A stretch of 64,000 nt of DNA from Flavisphingopyxis sp963800335. Its GTDB lineage: Bacteria > Pseudomonadota > Alphaproteobacteria > Sphingomonadales > Sphingomonadaceae. The first letter of the stretch is position 1; each line of letters begins with the position of its first letter. The notes beneath the pieces were generated by a model. It did no database searches. It saw nothing but the letters and a program-made list of their open reading frames with translations, and was not told where the DNA came from. The DNA is taken from NCBI GenBank assembly GCA_963800335.1, contig CAWDAN010000005.1, positions 124,001 through 188,000 of the forward strand, given 5' to 3'. The position numbers and the translations under genes are program-made. Shown here piece by piece: positions 1 to 9,243 of the stretch.

Positions 1-478
1 GACCGGTCCCGACATCGATCCGCGCTTTGCGTTCGGACCCGATCCCGATCATCCCGGCTGGTTCCGCTGGGAGATCAGGGAGGGCGAGCGTTTCAACCAC
101 TTCCTCGGCCCGATGCGGATCCAGCCGACCGGCAAGGCGACCGCGCGCGTGCGCATCGTGCCCGAACGCAAACACAGCAACCTTGCCGACAACGTCCATG
201 GCGGGATCAGCCTCGCCTTTGCCGATATAGCGCTGTTCGCCGCGGCGCGCACGCTCGGCATCGCGATGGGGCCGCGCACCGTCACGGTCGACCTTTCGAT
301 GCAGTTCGTCGGCGCGGGGCGGCTCGACGAGTCGCTCGATGCCGAAGTCGAGATCGTCCGCGACACCAGACACCTCGTCTTCCTGCGCGGCCGGCTGGTT
401 CAGGCGCCCGCGGAAACCGGCAGCGACAGCCCGCACATCGTCGCAAGCTTTTCGGGCATGTTGAAGAAGGGCGGATGA
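1..478 (+). CDS. PaaI-family thioesterase, 5' end outside window
   Basis: The reading frame is open from base 2, so the N-terminus lies upstream of the window; about 158 residues are visible. The stretch NLADNVHGGISLAFADIAL is the typical PaaI/hotdog-fold signature: a conserved Asn and His-Gly-Gly, followed by the helix that carries the acidic catalytic residue. Members hydrolyse acyl-CoA thioesters in the cytoplasm; the substrate cannot be read from the sequence. Its TGA overlaps the ATG of zapE (ATGA), so the two genes are probably co-transcribed and translationally coupled. The family call is firm. The specific substrate and the true start are unknown. Confidence 0.8.
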   Translation, partial: TGPDIDPRFAFGPDPDHPGWFRWEIREGERFNHFLGPMRIQPTGKATARVRIVPERKHSNLADNVHGGISLAFADIALFAAARTLGIAMGPRTVTVDLSMQFVGAGRLDESLDAEVEIVRDTRHLVFLRGRLVQAPAETGSDSPHIVASFSGMLKKGG

Positions 479-1587
479 CCGGCCTCGCCGCGCGATATGC
501 CGCGCTGATCGAGGCGGGCGAGCTCAAGCCCGACGCACAGCAGGCAGCGGCGGTTGCGACGCTCACCGACCTGCAGGACCGGCTCGAGGCGACCTGCGCC
601 GAACGCGGTTTCATCGCGCGGCTGCTGGATCGCAAGCCCGAACGCACACGCGGCGCCTATCTGTGGGGCGCGGTCGGGCGCGGCAAATCGATGCTGATGG
701 ACCTGTTTTTCGAAACGCTGAATATCGAGCGCAAGCGCAGGGTCCATTTCCACGCCTTCATGCTCGACGTGCATGCTGCGCTCAAAACCGCGCGCCAGAG
801 CCAACAGGGCGACCCGATCGCAAAGGTTGGCAGCGACATCGCCAAGGGTGTGCGCCTGCTCGCCTTCGACGAGATGGTGATCAACAATTCGGCCGACGCG
901 ATGATCATCTCCCGGCTGTTCACGGCTTTGCTCGGCCATGGCGTGACCGTCGTGGCGACATCGAACCGGCCGCCGCGCGACCTCTACAAGGACGGCCTCA
1001 ACCGCGAGCATTTCCTGCCCTTCATCGCGACCATCGAGGCGGAAAACGACATCATCCCGCTCAACGGCCCGACCGATTACCGCCGCGACCGGCTGGGCGA
1101 TGCCAGCCTGTGGCATGTCCCCAACGGTCCGGCCGCGACCACCGCGCTGAGCGAGGCGTTCTTTCGCCTCACCGACTATCCGCCGAGCGACAAGGCGCAC
1201 GTCCCGAGTTGCGAACTGGCGGTCGGCGGGAAGCGCACGCTGCACGTGCCCAAGGCGCTCAAGGGCGTCGCGGTGTTTTCGTTCAAGCGATTGTGCGGCG
1301 AGGCGCGCGGGGCGAGCGACTATCTCGCGATCGCGCGGACATTTCACGCCGTCATCATCGTCGGCATTCCGGTGATGGGGCCCGACATGCGCAACGAGGC
1401 GGCGCGCTTCGTGACCTTGATCGACGCGCTCTACGAATATCGCGTCAAGCTGCTCGCCAGCGCCGATGCCGAACCCGACGGCCTGTATCCCGCGGGCGAC
1501 GGCCGGTTCGAATTCGACCGCACCGTCTCGCGATTGCTCGAGATGCGCTCGGAGGCCTATCTCGCGCTCGGCCACGGCATCGACTGA
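475..1587 (+). CDS. zapE: Cell division protein ZapE (AFG1-like ATPase)
   Basis: This is a 370-residue P-loop ATPase of the AFG1/ZapE family, the usual length. The Walker A motif GAVGRGKS is at residues 65-72 and the Walker B motif LLAFDE at about 128-133. A sensor-like TSNRPP segment follows, then the characteristic region around LYKDGLNREHFLPFI. ZapE binds FtsZ and destabilises Z-rings late in division in other bacteria; mitochondrial AFG1 relatives act in protein turnover. The start ATG overlaps the stop of the upstream thioesterase gene by four bases. Family membership is near certain; the division role is inferred from homologues. Confidence 0.93.
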   Translation: MTGLAARYAALIEAGELKPDAQQAAAVATLTDLQDRLEATCAERGFIARLLDRKPERTRGAYLWGAVGRGKSMLMDLFFETLNIERKRRVHFHAFMLDVHAALKTARQSQQGDPIAKVGSDIAKGVRLLAFDEMVINNSADAMIISRLFTALLGHGVTVVATSNRPPRDLYKDGLNREHFLPFIATIEAENDIIPLNGPTDYRRDRLGDASLWHVPNGPAATTALSEAFFRLTDYPPSDKAHVPSCELAVGGKRTLHVPKALKGVAVFSFKRLCGEARGASDYLAIARTFHAVIIVGIPVMGPDMRNEAARFVTLIDALYEYRVKLLASADAEPDGLYPAGDGRFEFDRTVSRLLEMRSEAYLALGHGID

Positions 1588-1669
1588 CCGCTGCAAAACA
1601 TTGACCCCGACTGCGGTTAAGGCAATCCGGGAACGTCAGACCCGACGAGAGCAGCAAACGGAGCATGAC

Positions 1670-2476
1670 ATGATCGCCAGCCGCGACGAGTTCGACCACA
1701 AAGCCGCTTTGTCCAAGGTTCCCGCGATCACGCTCGGTTTCTGGATCATCAAGATCCTTGCAACGACATTGGGCGAAACCGGCGGCGACACGGTCTCGAT
1801 GACGCTCAGCCTGGGCTATCTCGTCGGCACCGCGATCTTCGGCGTGATCTTCCTCGCGCTCGTCGTTGCGCAGATCAAGGCGCGCGGCTTTCATCCCGCG
1901 CTCTACTGGGCGACGATCATCGCTTCGACGACGTTCGGCACGACGCTCGCCGATCATGTCACCCGCTCGATGGGGATCGGCTATACCGGTGGATCGGCCC
2001 TGCTGCTTGCGCTCGTACTCGGCACGCTGGCGCTGTGGCATGTCAGCCTCGGCCGCATTTCGACCGACAATATCGCCACGCCCAAGGCCGAATGGTTCTA
2101 CTGGATCACGATCACCTTTTCGCAAACGCTCGGGACCGCGCTCGGCGACTGGGTGGCCGACACCAACGGGATCGGCTTCGGCGGTGGCGCGCTCATCTTC
2201 GGCGCGCTGATCCTCGTCGTCGCCGCGCTCTATTACTGGACGCGCGCCAATCACAGCGCGCTGTTCTGGGCAGCATTCATCCTGACGCGCCCGCTCGGCG
2301 CAACGGTCGGCGATTTCCTCGACAAGCCGCTCGATCACGGCGGCCTCGCGTTCAGCCGCCCGCTCGCTTCCGCCGTGCTGACGGTTGCGATCGTCGCGCT
2401 GATCCTCATCCTGCCGCAACGCGCGGGCAAGATGCCGGCCGAGCCCGACGCCGCACCGCTGCCCGATACGGCGTAA
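1670..2476 (+). CDS. COG4705-like multi-pass membrane protein with four internal repeats
   Basis: The protein has 268 residues, mostly hydrophobic, with about eight predicted membrane segments and a short charged N-terminus (MIASRDEFDHKAALSKVP). The ATG at 1670 is preferred over upstream in-frame codons because GGAG lies six bases before it. Four related segments recur at regular spacing: TTLGETGGDT, TTFGTTLADH, QTLGTALGDW and RPLGATVGDF. Each begins or precedes a hydrophobic helix pair, which indicates an internally duplicated membrane protein. It resembles the uncharacterised COG4705 family. The function is unknown; a transporter or metal-related role would be a guess. Confidence 0.75.
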   Translation: MIASRDEFDHKAALSKVPAITLGFWIIKILATTLGETGGDTVSMTLSLGYLVGTAIFGVIFLALVVAQIKARGFHPALYWATIIASTTFGTTLADHVTRSMGIGYTGGSALLLALVLGTLALWHVSLGRISTDNIATPKAEWFYWITITFSQTLGTALGDWVADTNGIGFGGGALIFGALILVVAALYYWTRANHSALFWAAFILTRPLGATVGDFLDKPLDHGGLAFSRPLASAVLTVAIVALILILPQRAGKMPAEPDAAPLPDTA

Positions 2477-2552
2477 GCGGTTCGCGACTTGACGCACGGC
2501 CGGGCGCGGCGCAGCTTCGCCGGCGAGTTATCCTGTCCTGGAGAGAAGCCCT

Positions 2553-3959
2553 ATGCGTCCCAAGTTCTCGCTCGCGATCCTCCTGAGCTGCGCCGCCACC
2601 ATCACGCTTCCCGCCCATGCGGCGAACGATCAACAGGCGCAGACACTCGAAATCTACCAGACCGCGATCGAGACCGCGACGGTCAAGGGCCGCGGTGAAG
2701 TGCCGAAGCTCGCAAACTATCTCGCGGGCAAATTCCGCAGCGCAGGCTGGGCGGAGAATGATATCCATGTGATCCCTTATGAAGGCGATCCCGGCGACCA
2801 GACCGCCGCGTTGATCGTCCGCTGGCCCGCCGCGAAGAAAACCGACCGCAAGCCGATCCTGCTGCTCGCGCACATGGACGTCGTCGAGGCGAAACGGTCC
2901 GACTGGGAGCGCGACCCGTTCAAGCTGATCACCGAAGATGGCTATTTCTACGGCCGCGGGACGAGCGACGACAAGCAGGGCGTGACCGAAATCACCGCCT
3001 CGCTGCTCGCGCTCAAGGCGGCGGGTTTCAAGCCGACGCGCGACATCGTCGTGCTGTTCACCGGCGACGAGGAGACCGGCCAGAACGGCGCCAGCCTCGG
3101 CGCAAGCGACTGGCTGAAATGGACCAATGCCGAATATGCGCTCAACGCCGATGCCGGCGGCGGCGCGTTCGACCGCGACGGCCGCGCGCTCGGCTTTGGC
3201 ATGCAGACCGCCGAGAAAGTCTATCAGACCTTTACGCTGAGCGTGCACAATCGCGGCGGGCACAGCTCGCGCCCGCGGCCCGACAACGCGATTTACGAAC
3301 TTGCGGGCGCGCTCAAGCGGCTCGAGGTTTATCGCTTCACGCCCGCGCTCAACGAAACCACGCGTGCCTATTACATCGAGCGCGCCAAGCAGGAGACGGG
3401 GCCGCTGGGTGATGCCATGCGCGCCTGGGTCGCCAATCCCGATGATGGCGCTGCCGCCGATGTCATCGAAGCGAGCGAGCTTGAGGTTGGCACGACGCGG
3501 ACGCGTTGCGTCGCGACGCGCCTCGCGGGCGGCCATGCCGACAACGCGCTGCCGCAGCTCGCCCAGGCAACGGTCAACTGCCGCATCCTGCCCGGCGAGG
3601 ATCCCGCGCTGACGCTCGCCGCGCTCAAGGCAATCGCCGGCGAAGGTGTCGAGGTCGAGCCGGTCAAACCCGCGATTGCCAGCCCGCCGTCGCCGCTGCG
3701 CCCCGATGTCGTTGCTGCCTATACCAAGGCGGTCCACGCGCGCTTCCCCGGCGCCCCGATCGTGCCGCAGATGTCGACCGGCGCGACCGACGGCCTCTAT
3801 TTCCGTGCCGCGGGAATCCCGGTTTACGGCATCGACGGCACCTGGGGCGTCTCGCCCGACGATGAACGCGCGCACGGCCTCAACGAGCGGCTCCCGGTCA
3901 AGGCACTGCACGACGGCGTCGCGATATGGACCGAGATGCTGCGCGATCTGGCCGGCTGA
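2553..3959 (+). CDS. Secreted M20-family metallopeptidase
   Basis: The protein has 468 residues. Residues 1-23 form a cleavable signal peptide ending in AHA. The M20/ArgE/CPG2 metal-site motifs are in order: HMDVV near residue 107, GRGTSDDK near 134 and TGDEETG near 170. The dimerisation domain (SVHNRGGHSSRPRPDNA) lies in the middle, and the late His-containing segment DERAHGLNERL is near the C-terminus. This fits a periplasmic di-zinc exopeptidase or amidohydrolase acting on small peptides. A GGAG-type ribosome site (2540-2545) sits seven bases before the ATG. The exact substrate is unknown. It stands alone, with 163 bases before mdh. Confidence 0.88.
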   Translation: MRPKFSLAILLSCAATITLPAHAANDQQAQTLEIYQTAIETATVKGRGEVPKLANYLAGKFRSAGWAENDIHVIPYEGDPGDQTAALIVRWPAAKKTDRKPILLLAHMDVVEAKRSDWERDPFKLITEDGYFYGRGTSDDKQGVTEITASLLALKAAGFKPTRDIVVLFTGDEETGQNGASLGASDWLKWTNAEYALNADAGGGAFDRDGRALGFGMQTAEKVYQTFTLSVHNRGGHSSRPRPDNAIYELAGALKRLEVYRFTPALNETTRAYYIERAKQETGPLGDAMRAWVANPDDGAAADVIEASELEVGTTRTRCVATRLAGGHADNALPQLAQATVNCRILPGEDPALTLAALKAIAGEGVEVEPVKPAIASPPSPLRPDVVAAYTKAVHARFPGAPIVPQMSTGATDGLYFRAAGIPVYGIDGTWGVSPDDERAHGLNERLPVKALHDGVAIWTEMLRDLAG

Positions 3960-3985
3960 GCGCAGGGCAACACGGGCTAAAGCTA

Positions 3986-4002
3986 TTGCGAATGATGTGC
4001 AA
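3986..4002. promoter_or_regulatory. Possible Fur-type operator upstream of the mdh operon
   Basis: TTGCGAATGATGTGCAA is an imperfect inverted repeat. It is close to the TGCGAAT-A/G-ATTCGCA type boxes bound by Fur-family regulators in alphaproteobacteria, with two mismatches in the right half. It is flanked by CTAT and GATAG, which extend the symmetry. It lies 121 bases before the mdh start, in the only sizeable gap before the TCA-cycle block. This is a pattern match by eye only. Confidence 0.3.
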
Positions 4003-4122
4003 AGATAGTTTGACGCCCGAGGTTGCCCGAAGGGAACAATCGGCCTAATCGCGCCTTTCCTATTTCATCCCCCCGTGCGTGTCGCTCGTGGCGCGCCTCG
4101 ACTCTTTTCGAAAGGTTCGCCC

Positions 4123-5081
<959 letters not shown>

Positions 5082-5085
<4 letters not shown>

Positions 5086-5444
5086 AAGTTTGGCGCGCGA
5101 TGATTGGCCCGCTGCTTCTTGCCGGATGCCAAGGTGAATCAGCGGATGCGCGCCAGTGGACTGCCTTGAATGGCTGCACCGAGAGGTGGAGAGCAGAATT
5201 CCCCGATTTATATGGTGAAAGGAATGATGTTACGCAGCGGCGAGCTTTAGCTGTGATGAGACCGGAAAATATCGAGTTTGACGAGACCGGTGCTTTCGAA
5301 TGGAAGCAGCCCGCGGATCAAGATCGGGGGTCTTATGACATGCAGTTCATCTGTCGCGGTAACGCTTCAACACGTTTGATCGACGCCGTAGCAGTCGGCA
5401 ACAAAATAAGACGGCCTGTTTCAGGCGCAATCTGGAGTTTTTGA
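5082..5444 (+). CDS. Small orphan lipoprotein in the TCA operon
   Basis: A 120-residue product begins MKVWRAMIGPLLLAGCQGES, a short lipoprotein signal peptide with lipobox LAGC at residues 15-18. The mature part contains two further cysteines (NGCTERW and FICRGN) and no recognised domain. The ATG overlaps the mdh stop by four bases, and the stop abuts the sucD start with no spacer; the sucD ribosome site lies inside its 3' end. Base composition over roughly 5190-5400 is visibly poorer in G+C than the flanking genes, with codons such as TTA, ATA and AGA. That suggests late acquisition. The function is unknown. Confidence 0.7.
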
Positions 5445-6329
5445 ATGTCCATCCTCGTCGATAAAAATACCAAGGTCATCACGCAGGGCATGACCGGCGC
5501 GACCGGCACCTTTCATACCGAGCAGGCGATCGCCTACGGGACCAAGATGGTCGCCGGCGTCACCCCGGGCAAAGGCGGCACGACGCATATCGGCCTGCCC
5601 GTCTATGACACCGTTGCCGAGGCGCGCGACGCGACCGGCGCCGACGCATCCGTCATCTACGTCCCGCCCAAGTTCGCCGCCGCCTCGATCATCGAGGCGA
5701 TCGACGCCGAGATCCCGCTGATCGTCGCGATCACCGAGGGCATCCCCGTGCTCGACATGGTCACCGTCAAGGGCCGCCTCGAAGGATCGAAGTCGCGCCT
5801 GATCGGGCCCAACTGCCCCGGCGTGCTGACCCCCAATGAATGCAAGATCGGCATCATGCCCGGCAGCATCTTCAAGAAGGGCTCGGTCGGCGTCGTCTCG
5901 CGTTCGGGCACGCTGACCTATGAAGCCGTGTTCCAGACGACCGCCGCTGGCCTGGGTCAGACGACCGCGGTCGGCATCGGCGGCGATCCGGTCAACGGCA
6001 CCAACTTCATCGACGTGCTCGAACTGTTCCTCGCCGACGACGAAACGACGAGCATCATCATGATCGGCGAAATCGGCGGCAGCGCCGAGGAAGAGGCCGC
6101 GCAGTTCCTCAAGGACGAGGCCAAGAAGGGCCGCTCGAAGCCGACCGTCGGCTTCATCGCCGGCCGCACCGCGCCTCCGGGCCGCCGCATGGGCCATGCC
6201 GGGGCGATCGTCTCGGGCGGCAAGGGCGGCGCCGACGACAAGATCGCGGCGATGGAATCCGCCGGCATCCGCGTGTCGCAGAGCCCCAGCGAACTCGGCA
6301 CGACGCTCGTCGACCTGCTCAAGGGTTGA
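5445..6329 (+). CDS. sucD: Succinyl-CoA synthetase alpha subunit
   Basis: The protein has 294 residues. It carries the CoA-binding Rossmann motif QGMTGATGTFH near the N-terminus, GPNCPGVLTP, and the active-site His segment GRTAPPGRRMGHAGAI, in which the phosphorylated His lies. It makes ATP or GTP while converting succinyl-CoA to succinate in the TCA cycle. GGAG lies seven bases before the ATG, within the preceding lipoprotein gene. The beta subunit gene sucC, its obligate partner and often its upstream neighbour, is not in this position or anywhere in the window. It must be encoded elsewhere if the enzyme is functional. Confidence 0.96.
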   Translation: MSILVDKNTKVITQGMTGATGTFHTEQAIAYGTKMVAGVTPGKGGTTHIGLPVYDTVAEARDATGADASVIYVPPKFAAASIIEAIDAEIPLIVAITEGIPVLDMVTVKGRLEGSKSRLIGPNCPGVLTPNECKIGIMPGSIFKKGSVGVVSRSGTLTYEAVFQTTAAGLGQTTAVGIGGDPVNGTNFIDVLELFLADDETTSIIMIGEIGGSAEEEAAQFLKDEAKKGRSKPTVGFIAGRTAPPGRRMGHAGAIVSGGKGGADDKIAAMESAGIRVSQSPSELGTTLVDLLKG

Positions 6330-6372
6330 TCGCGCCACCGTCGATCGGGCCCACGCGCCGACAGGAGACAGC

Positions 6373-9225
6373 ATGAACGCCGAACCGCAGACCTTCGCAA
6401 CTGACGAACCGCAGGCCGGACCGAGCTGGGCGCGCCCGAACTGGCCGCTCGAGGATCTCGATGCGGTCAATGCGGCGATGGACCCGACGCAGATGGCGGT
6501 TGCCGCGCGCGATGCGGTTCGCGCCGACGCGGCCAAGAGCGGCGCGCCGCTCGACGATGCCGCGGTCGAGCGCGCGGCGAACGATTCGATCCGCGCGATG
6601 CTGCTGATCCGGACCTATCGCGTGCGCGGCCACCTCGCCGCCAATCTCGATCCGCTTGGCCTGTCGCACCGCGACGTACCCGCCGACCTGACACCCGAAT
6701 ATCACGGCTTTGCCGGCCCCGACCTCGACCGGCCGATCTATTTGGGAGGCGTGCTCGGGCGCGAGCGCGCGACGATCAAGGACATCGTCGCGATCCTGCG
6801 TGCCAATTACTGCGGCAATGTCGGCCTCGAATACATGCACATCGCCGATGTCGAGGAACGCCGCTTCCTCCAGGACCGCATGGAAGGCGCCGAAAAGGGC
6901 ATCGAGTTCACCCCCGAGGGCAAGCGCGCGATCCTCAACAAGGTGATCCAGGGCGAACAGTGGGAAGGCTTTCTCGCCAAGAAATATGTCGGCACCAAGC
7001 GCTTCGGTCTCGACGGCGGCGAAGCGATGATCCCCGCGCTCGAGGCGATCATCAAATATGGCGGCCAGTACGGCGTCCAGGACATCGTTTACGGCATGGC
7101 GCATCGCGGGCGGCTGAACGTCCTCGCCAACGTCCTTGCCAAGCCGTATCGCGCGATCTTCCACGAATTCCAGGGCGGCAGCGCCAACCCCGACGACGTC
7201 GGCGGTTCGGGCGACGTCAAATACCATCTCGGCACCAGCACCGACCGCGAGTTCGACGGCATCAAGGTGCACATGTCGCTCGTCCCCAACCCGTCGCATC
7301 TCGAGGCGGTCGACCCCGTCGTGCTCGGCAAGGTGCGCGCGCAACAGGTGCTCGCCGGTGATATCGGCCGCCACGAAAAATCGCTCCCCGTACTGATCCA
7401 CGGTGACGCCGCCTTTGCCGGCCAGGGGATCGTCTGGGAGTGCCTGAGCTTCTCGGGCATCCGCGGATACAACACCGGCGGCTGTATCCATTTCATCGTC
7501 AACAACCAGATCGGTTTCACGACCAGTCCGCAGTTCGCGCGTTCGTCGCCCTATCCGAGCGACGTCGCCAAGGGCGTCCAGGCACCGATCCTCCACGTCA
7601 ACGGCGACGATCCCGAGGCGGTCACCTTTGCCTGCAAGCTGGCGATCGACTTTCGTCAGCAGTTCAAGCGCGACGTTGTCATCGACATGTGGTGCTATCG
7701 CCGCTTCGGCCACAACGAAGGCGACGAACCCAGCTTCACCCAGCCGCTGATGTACGACGCGATCCGCAAGCACCCCAAGGTCAGCGCGATCTATGGCCAG
7801 CGGTTGGTCGACGAAGGCGTCATCGATGATGCCTGGGTGGCACAGACGACCGCCGATTTCGTCTCCCATCTCGACGACGAATTCGCCGCGGGCAAGGACT
7901 ATGCGCCCGACAAGGCCGACTGGTTCTCGGGCCGCTGGACCGGCCTGCACACTCCCGCCGATCCCGAAACCGCACGGCGCAATGTCGAGACCGGCGTCAG
8001 CAAGAAACTGTTCGACGCGATCGGGCGGACGCTGACCACCGTTCCCGACGATCTGACGATCCACAAGACGCTCGGCCGCATCCTCGATGCCAAGCGCGAG
8101 ATGTTCAAGACCGGCGAGAAGTTCGACTGGGCAACAGGCGAAGCGCTCGCCTGGGGCACGCTATTGTCCGAAGGCTATGCGGTGCGCCTGTCGGGGCAGG
8201 ATTCGGGCCGCGGCACGTTTTCTCAGCGCCACGCGGTCTGGCTCGACCAGAAGGAAGAGACCAAATACATCCCGCTCGCGACCGTCCCGCACGGTCGCTT
8301 CGAGGTCTATGACAGCCCGCTTTCCGAATACGGCGTGCTCGGCTTCGAATACGGCTATGCGATGGCCGATCCCAAGGCGCTCGTCATGTGGGAAGCGCAG
8401 TTCGGCGATTTCGCCAACGGCGCGCAGATCATGATCGATCAGTTCATCGCCTCGGGCGAAGCCAAATGGCTCCGCGCCAACGGCCTCGTCATGCTCCTGC
8501 CGCACGGCTACGAAGGCCAGGGGCCAGAGCACAGCTCGGCGCGGCTCGAACGCTTCCTCCAGCTGTGCGCGGGCGACAACCTGCAGGTCTGCAACATCAC
8601 GACCCCGGCGAACTATTTCCACGTCATGCGTCGCCAGATGATGCGCAATTTCCGCAAACCGCTGATCATCATGACGCCCAAGTCGCTGCTGCGGCACAAG
8701 ATGGCGGTGTCCGATCGCGCCGACTTCCTCGACGACCAGCATTTCATGCGGATCAAGTCCGATCCGTCGAAACCCGCCGACAAGGCGGTCAAGCGCCTCG
8801 TATTGTGTTCGGGCAAGGTCGCCTATGACCTGATCGAGGCACGCGACGCCGCGGGCGACAGCGATGTCGAGATCGTCCGGCTCGAACAGCTCTACCCCTT
8901 CCCCGGCGAACCGCTCGCCGTGCGGCTCGCGAAAATGACGAATGTCGAAGACGTCGTCTGGTGCCAGGAAGAGCCCAAGAACCAGGGCGCGTGGAGCTTT
9001 GTCGAACCGTATATCGAGGAGTGCCTTGCGACGCTCAAGCTGACGCCCAAGCGTCCGCGCTATGCCGGCCGCGCCGCCGCCGCATCGCCCGCGACCGGGC
9101 TGATGAGCCGCCACCAGGCCGAACAGGCGGCGCTCGTCGCCGACGCGCTCGGCCACAATGTCCGCAAGGAAATCCGCCGCACGCGCAAGAAAGCCGGGGC
9201 CAAGTCCGCTCCGGCGACCGACTGA
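6373..9225 (+). CDS. sucA: 2-oxoglutarate dehydrogenase E1 component
   Basis: This is a 950-residue thiamine-diphosphate enzyme of the usual length. Visible landmarks are RVRGHLAANLDPLG near the N-terminus, the active-site segment YGMAHRGRLNVLANV, HLGTSTDRE, the FAGQGIVWE and GDEPSFTQP segments, and the C-terminal transketolase-like part with LLPHGYEGQGPEHSSARLER. It decarboxylates 2-oxoglutarate and passes the succinyl group to the E2 lipoyl arm. The ATG at 6373 has AGGAG six bases upstream; longer in-frame versions would run into sucD. It sits directly between sucD and sucB, as expected for an odh operon. Confidence 0.97.
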   Translation: MNAEPQTFATDEPQAGPSWARPNWPLEDLDAVNAAMDPTQMAVAARDAVRADAAKSGAPLDDAAVERAANDSIRAMLLIRTYRVRGHLAANLDPLGLSHRDVPADLTPEYHGFAGPDLDRPIYLGGVLGRERATIKDIVAILRANYCGNVGLEYMHIADVEERRFLQDRMEGAEKGIEFTPEGKRAILNKVIQGEQWEGFLAKKYVGTKRFGLDGGEAMIPALEAIIKYGGQYGVQDIVYGMAHRGRLNVLANVLAKPYRAIFHEFQGGSANPDDVGGSGDVKYHLGTSTDREFDGIKVHMSLVPNPSHLEAVDPVVLGKVRAQQVLAGDIGRHEKSLPVLIHGDAAFAGQGIVWECLSFSGIRGYNTGGCIHFIVNNQIGFTTSPQFARSSPYPSDVAKGVQAPILHVNGDDPEAVTFACKLAIDFRQQFKRDVVIDMWCYRRFGHNEGDEPSFTQPLMYDAIRKHPKVSAIYGQRLVDEGVIDDAWVAQTTADFVSHLDDEFAAGKDYAPDKADWFSGRWTGLHTPADPETARRNVETGVSKKLFDAIGRTLTTVPDDLTIHKTLGRILDAKREMFKTGEKFDWATGEALAWGTLLSEGYAVRLSGQDSGRGTFSQRHAVWLDQKEETKYIPLATVPHGRFEVYDSPLSEYGVLGFEYGYAMADPKALVMWEAQFGDFANGAQIMIDQFIASGEAKWLRANGLVMLLPHGYEGQGPEHSSARLERFLQLCAGDNLQVCNITTPANYFHVMRRQMMRNFRKPLIIMTPKSLLRHKMAVSDRADFLDDQHFMRIKSDPSKPADKAVKRLVLCSGKVAYDLIEARDAAGDSDVEIVRLEQLYPFPGEPLAVRLAKMTNVEDVVWCQEEPKNQGAWSFVEPYIEECLATLKLTPKRPRYAGRAAAASPATGLMSRHQAEQAALVADALGHNVRKEIRRTRKKAGAKSAPATD

Positions 9226-9243
9226 CCTCAAGGAACGAGAATC

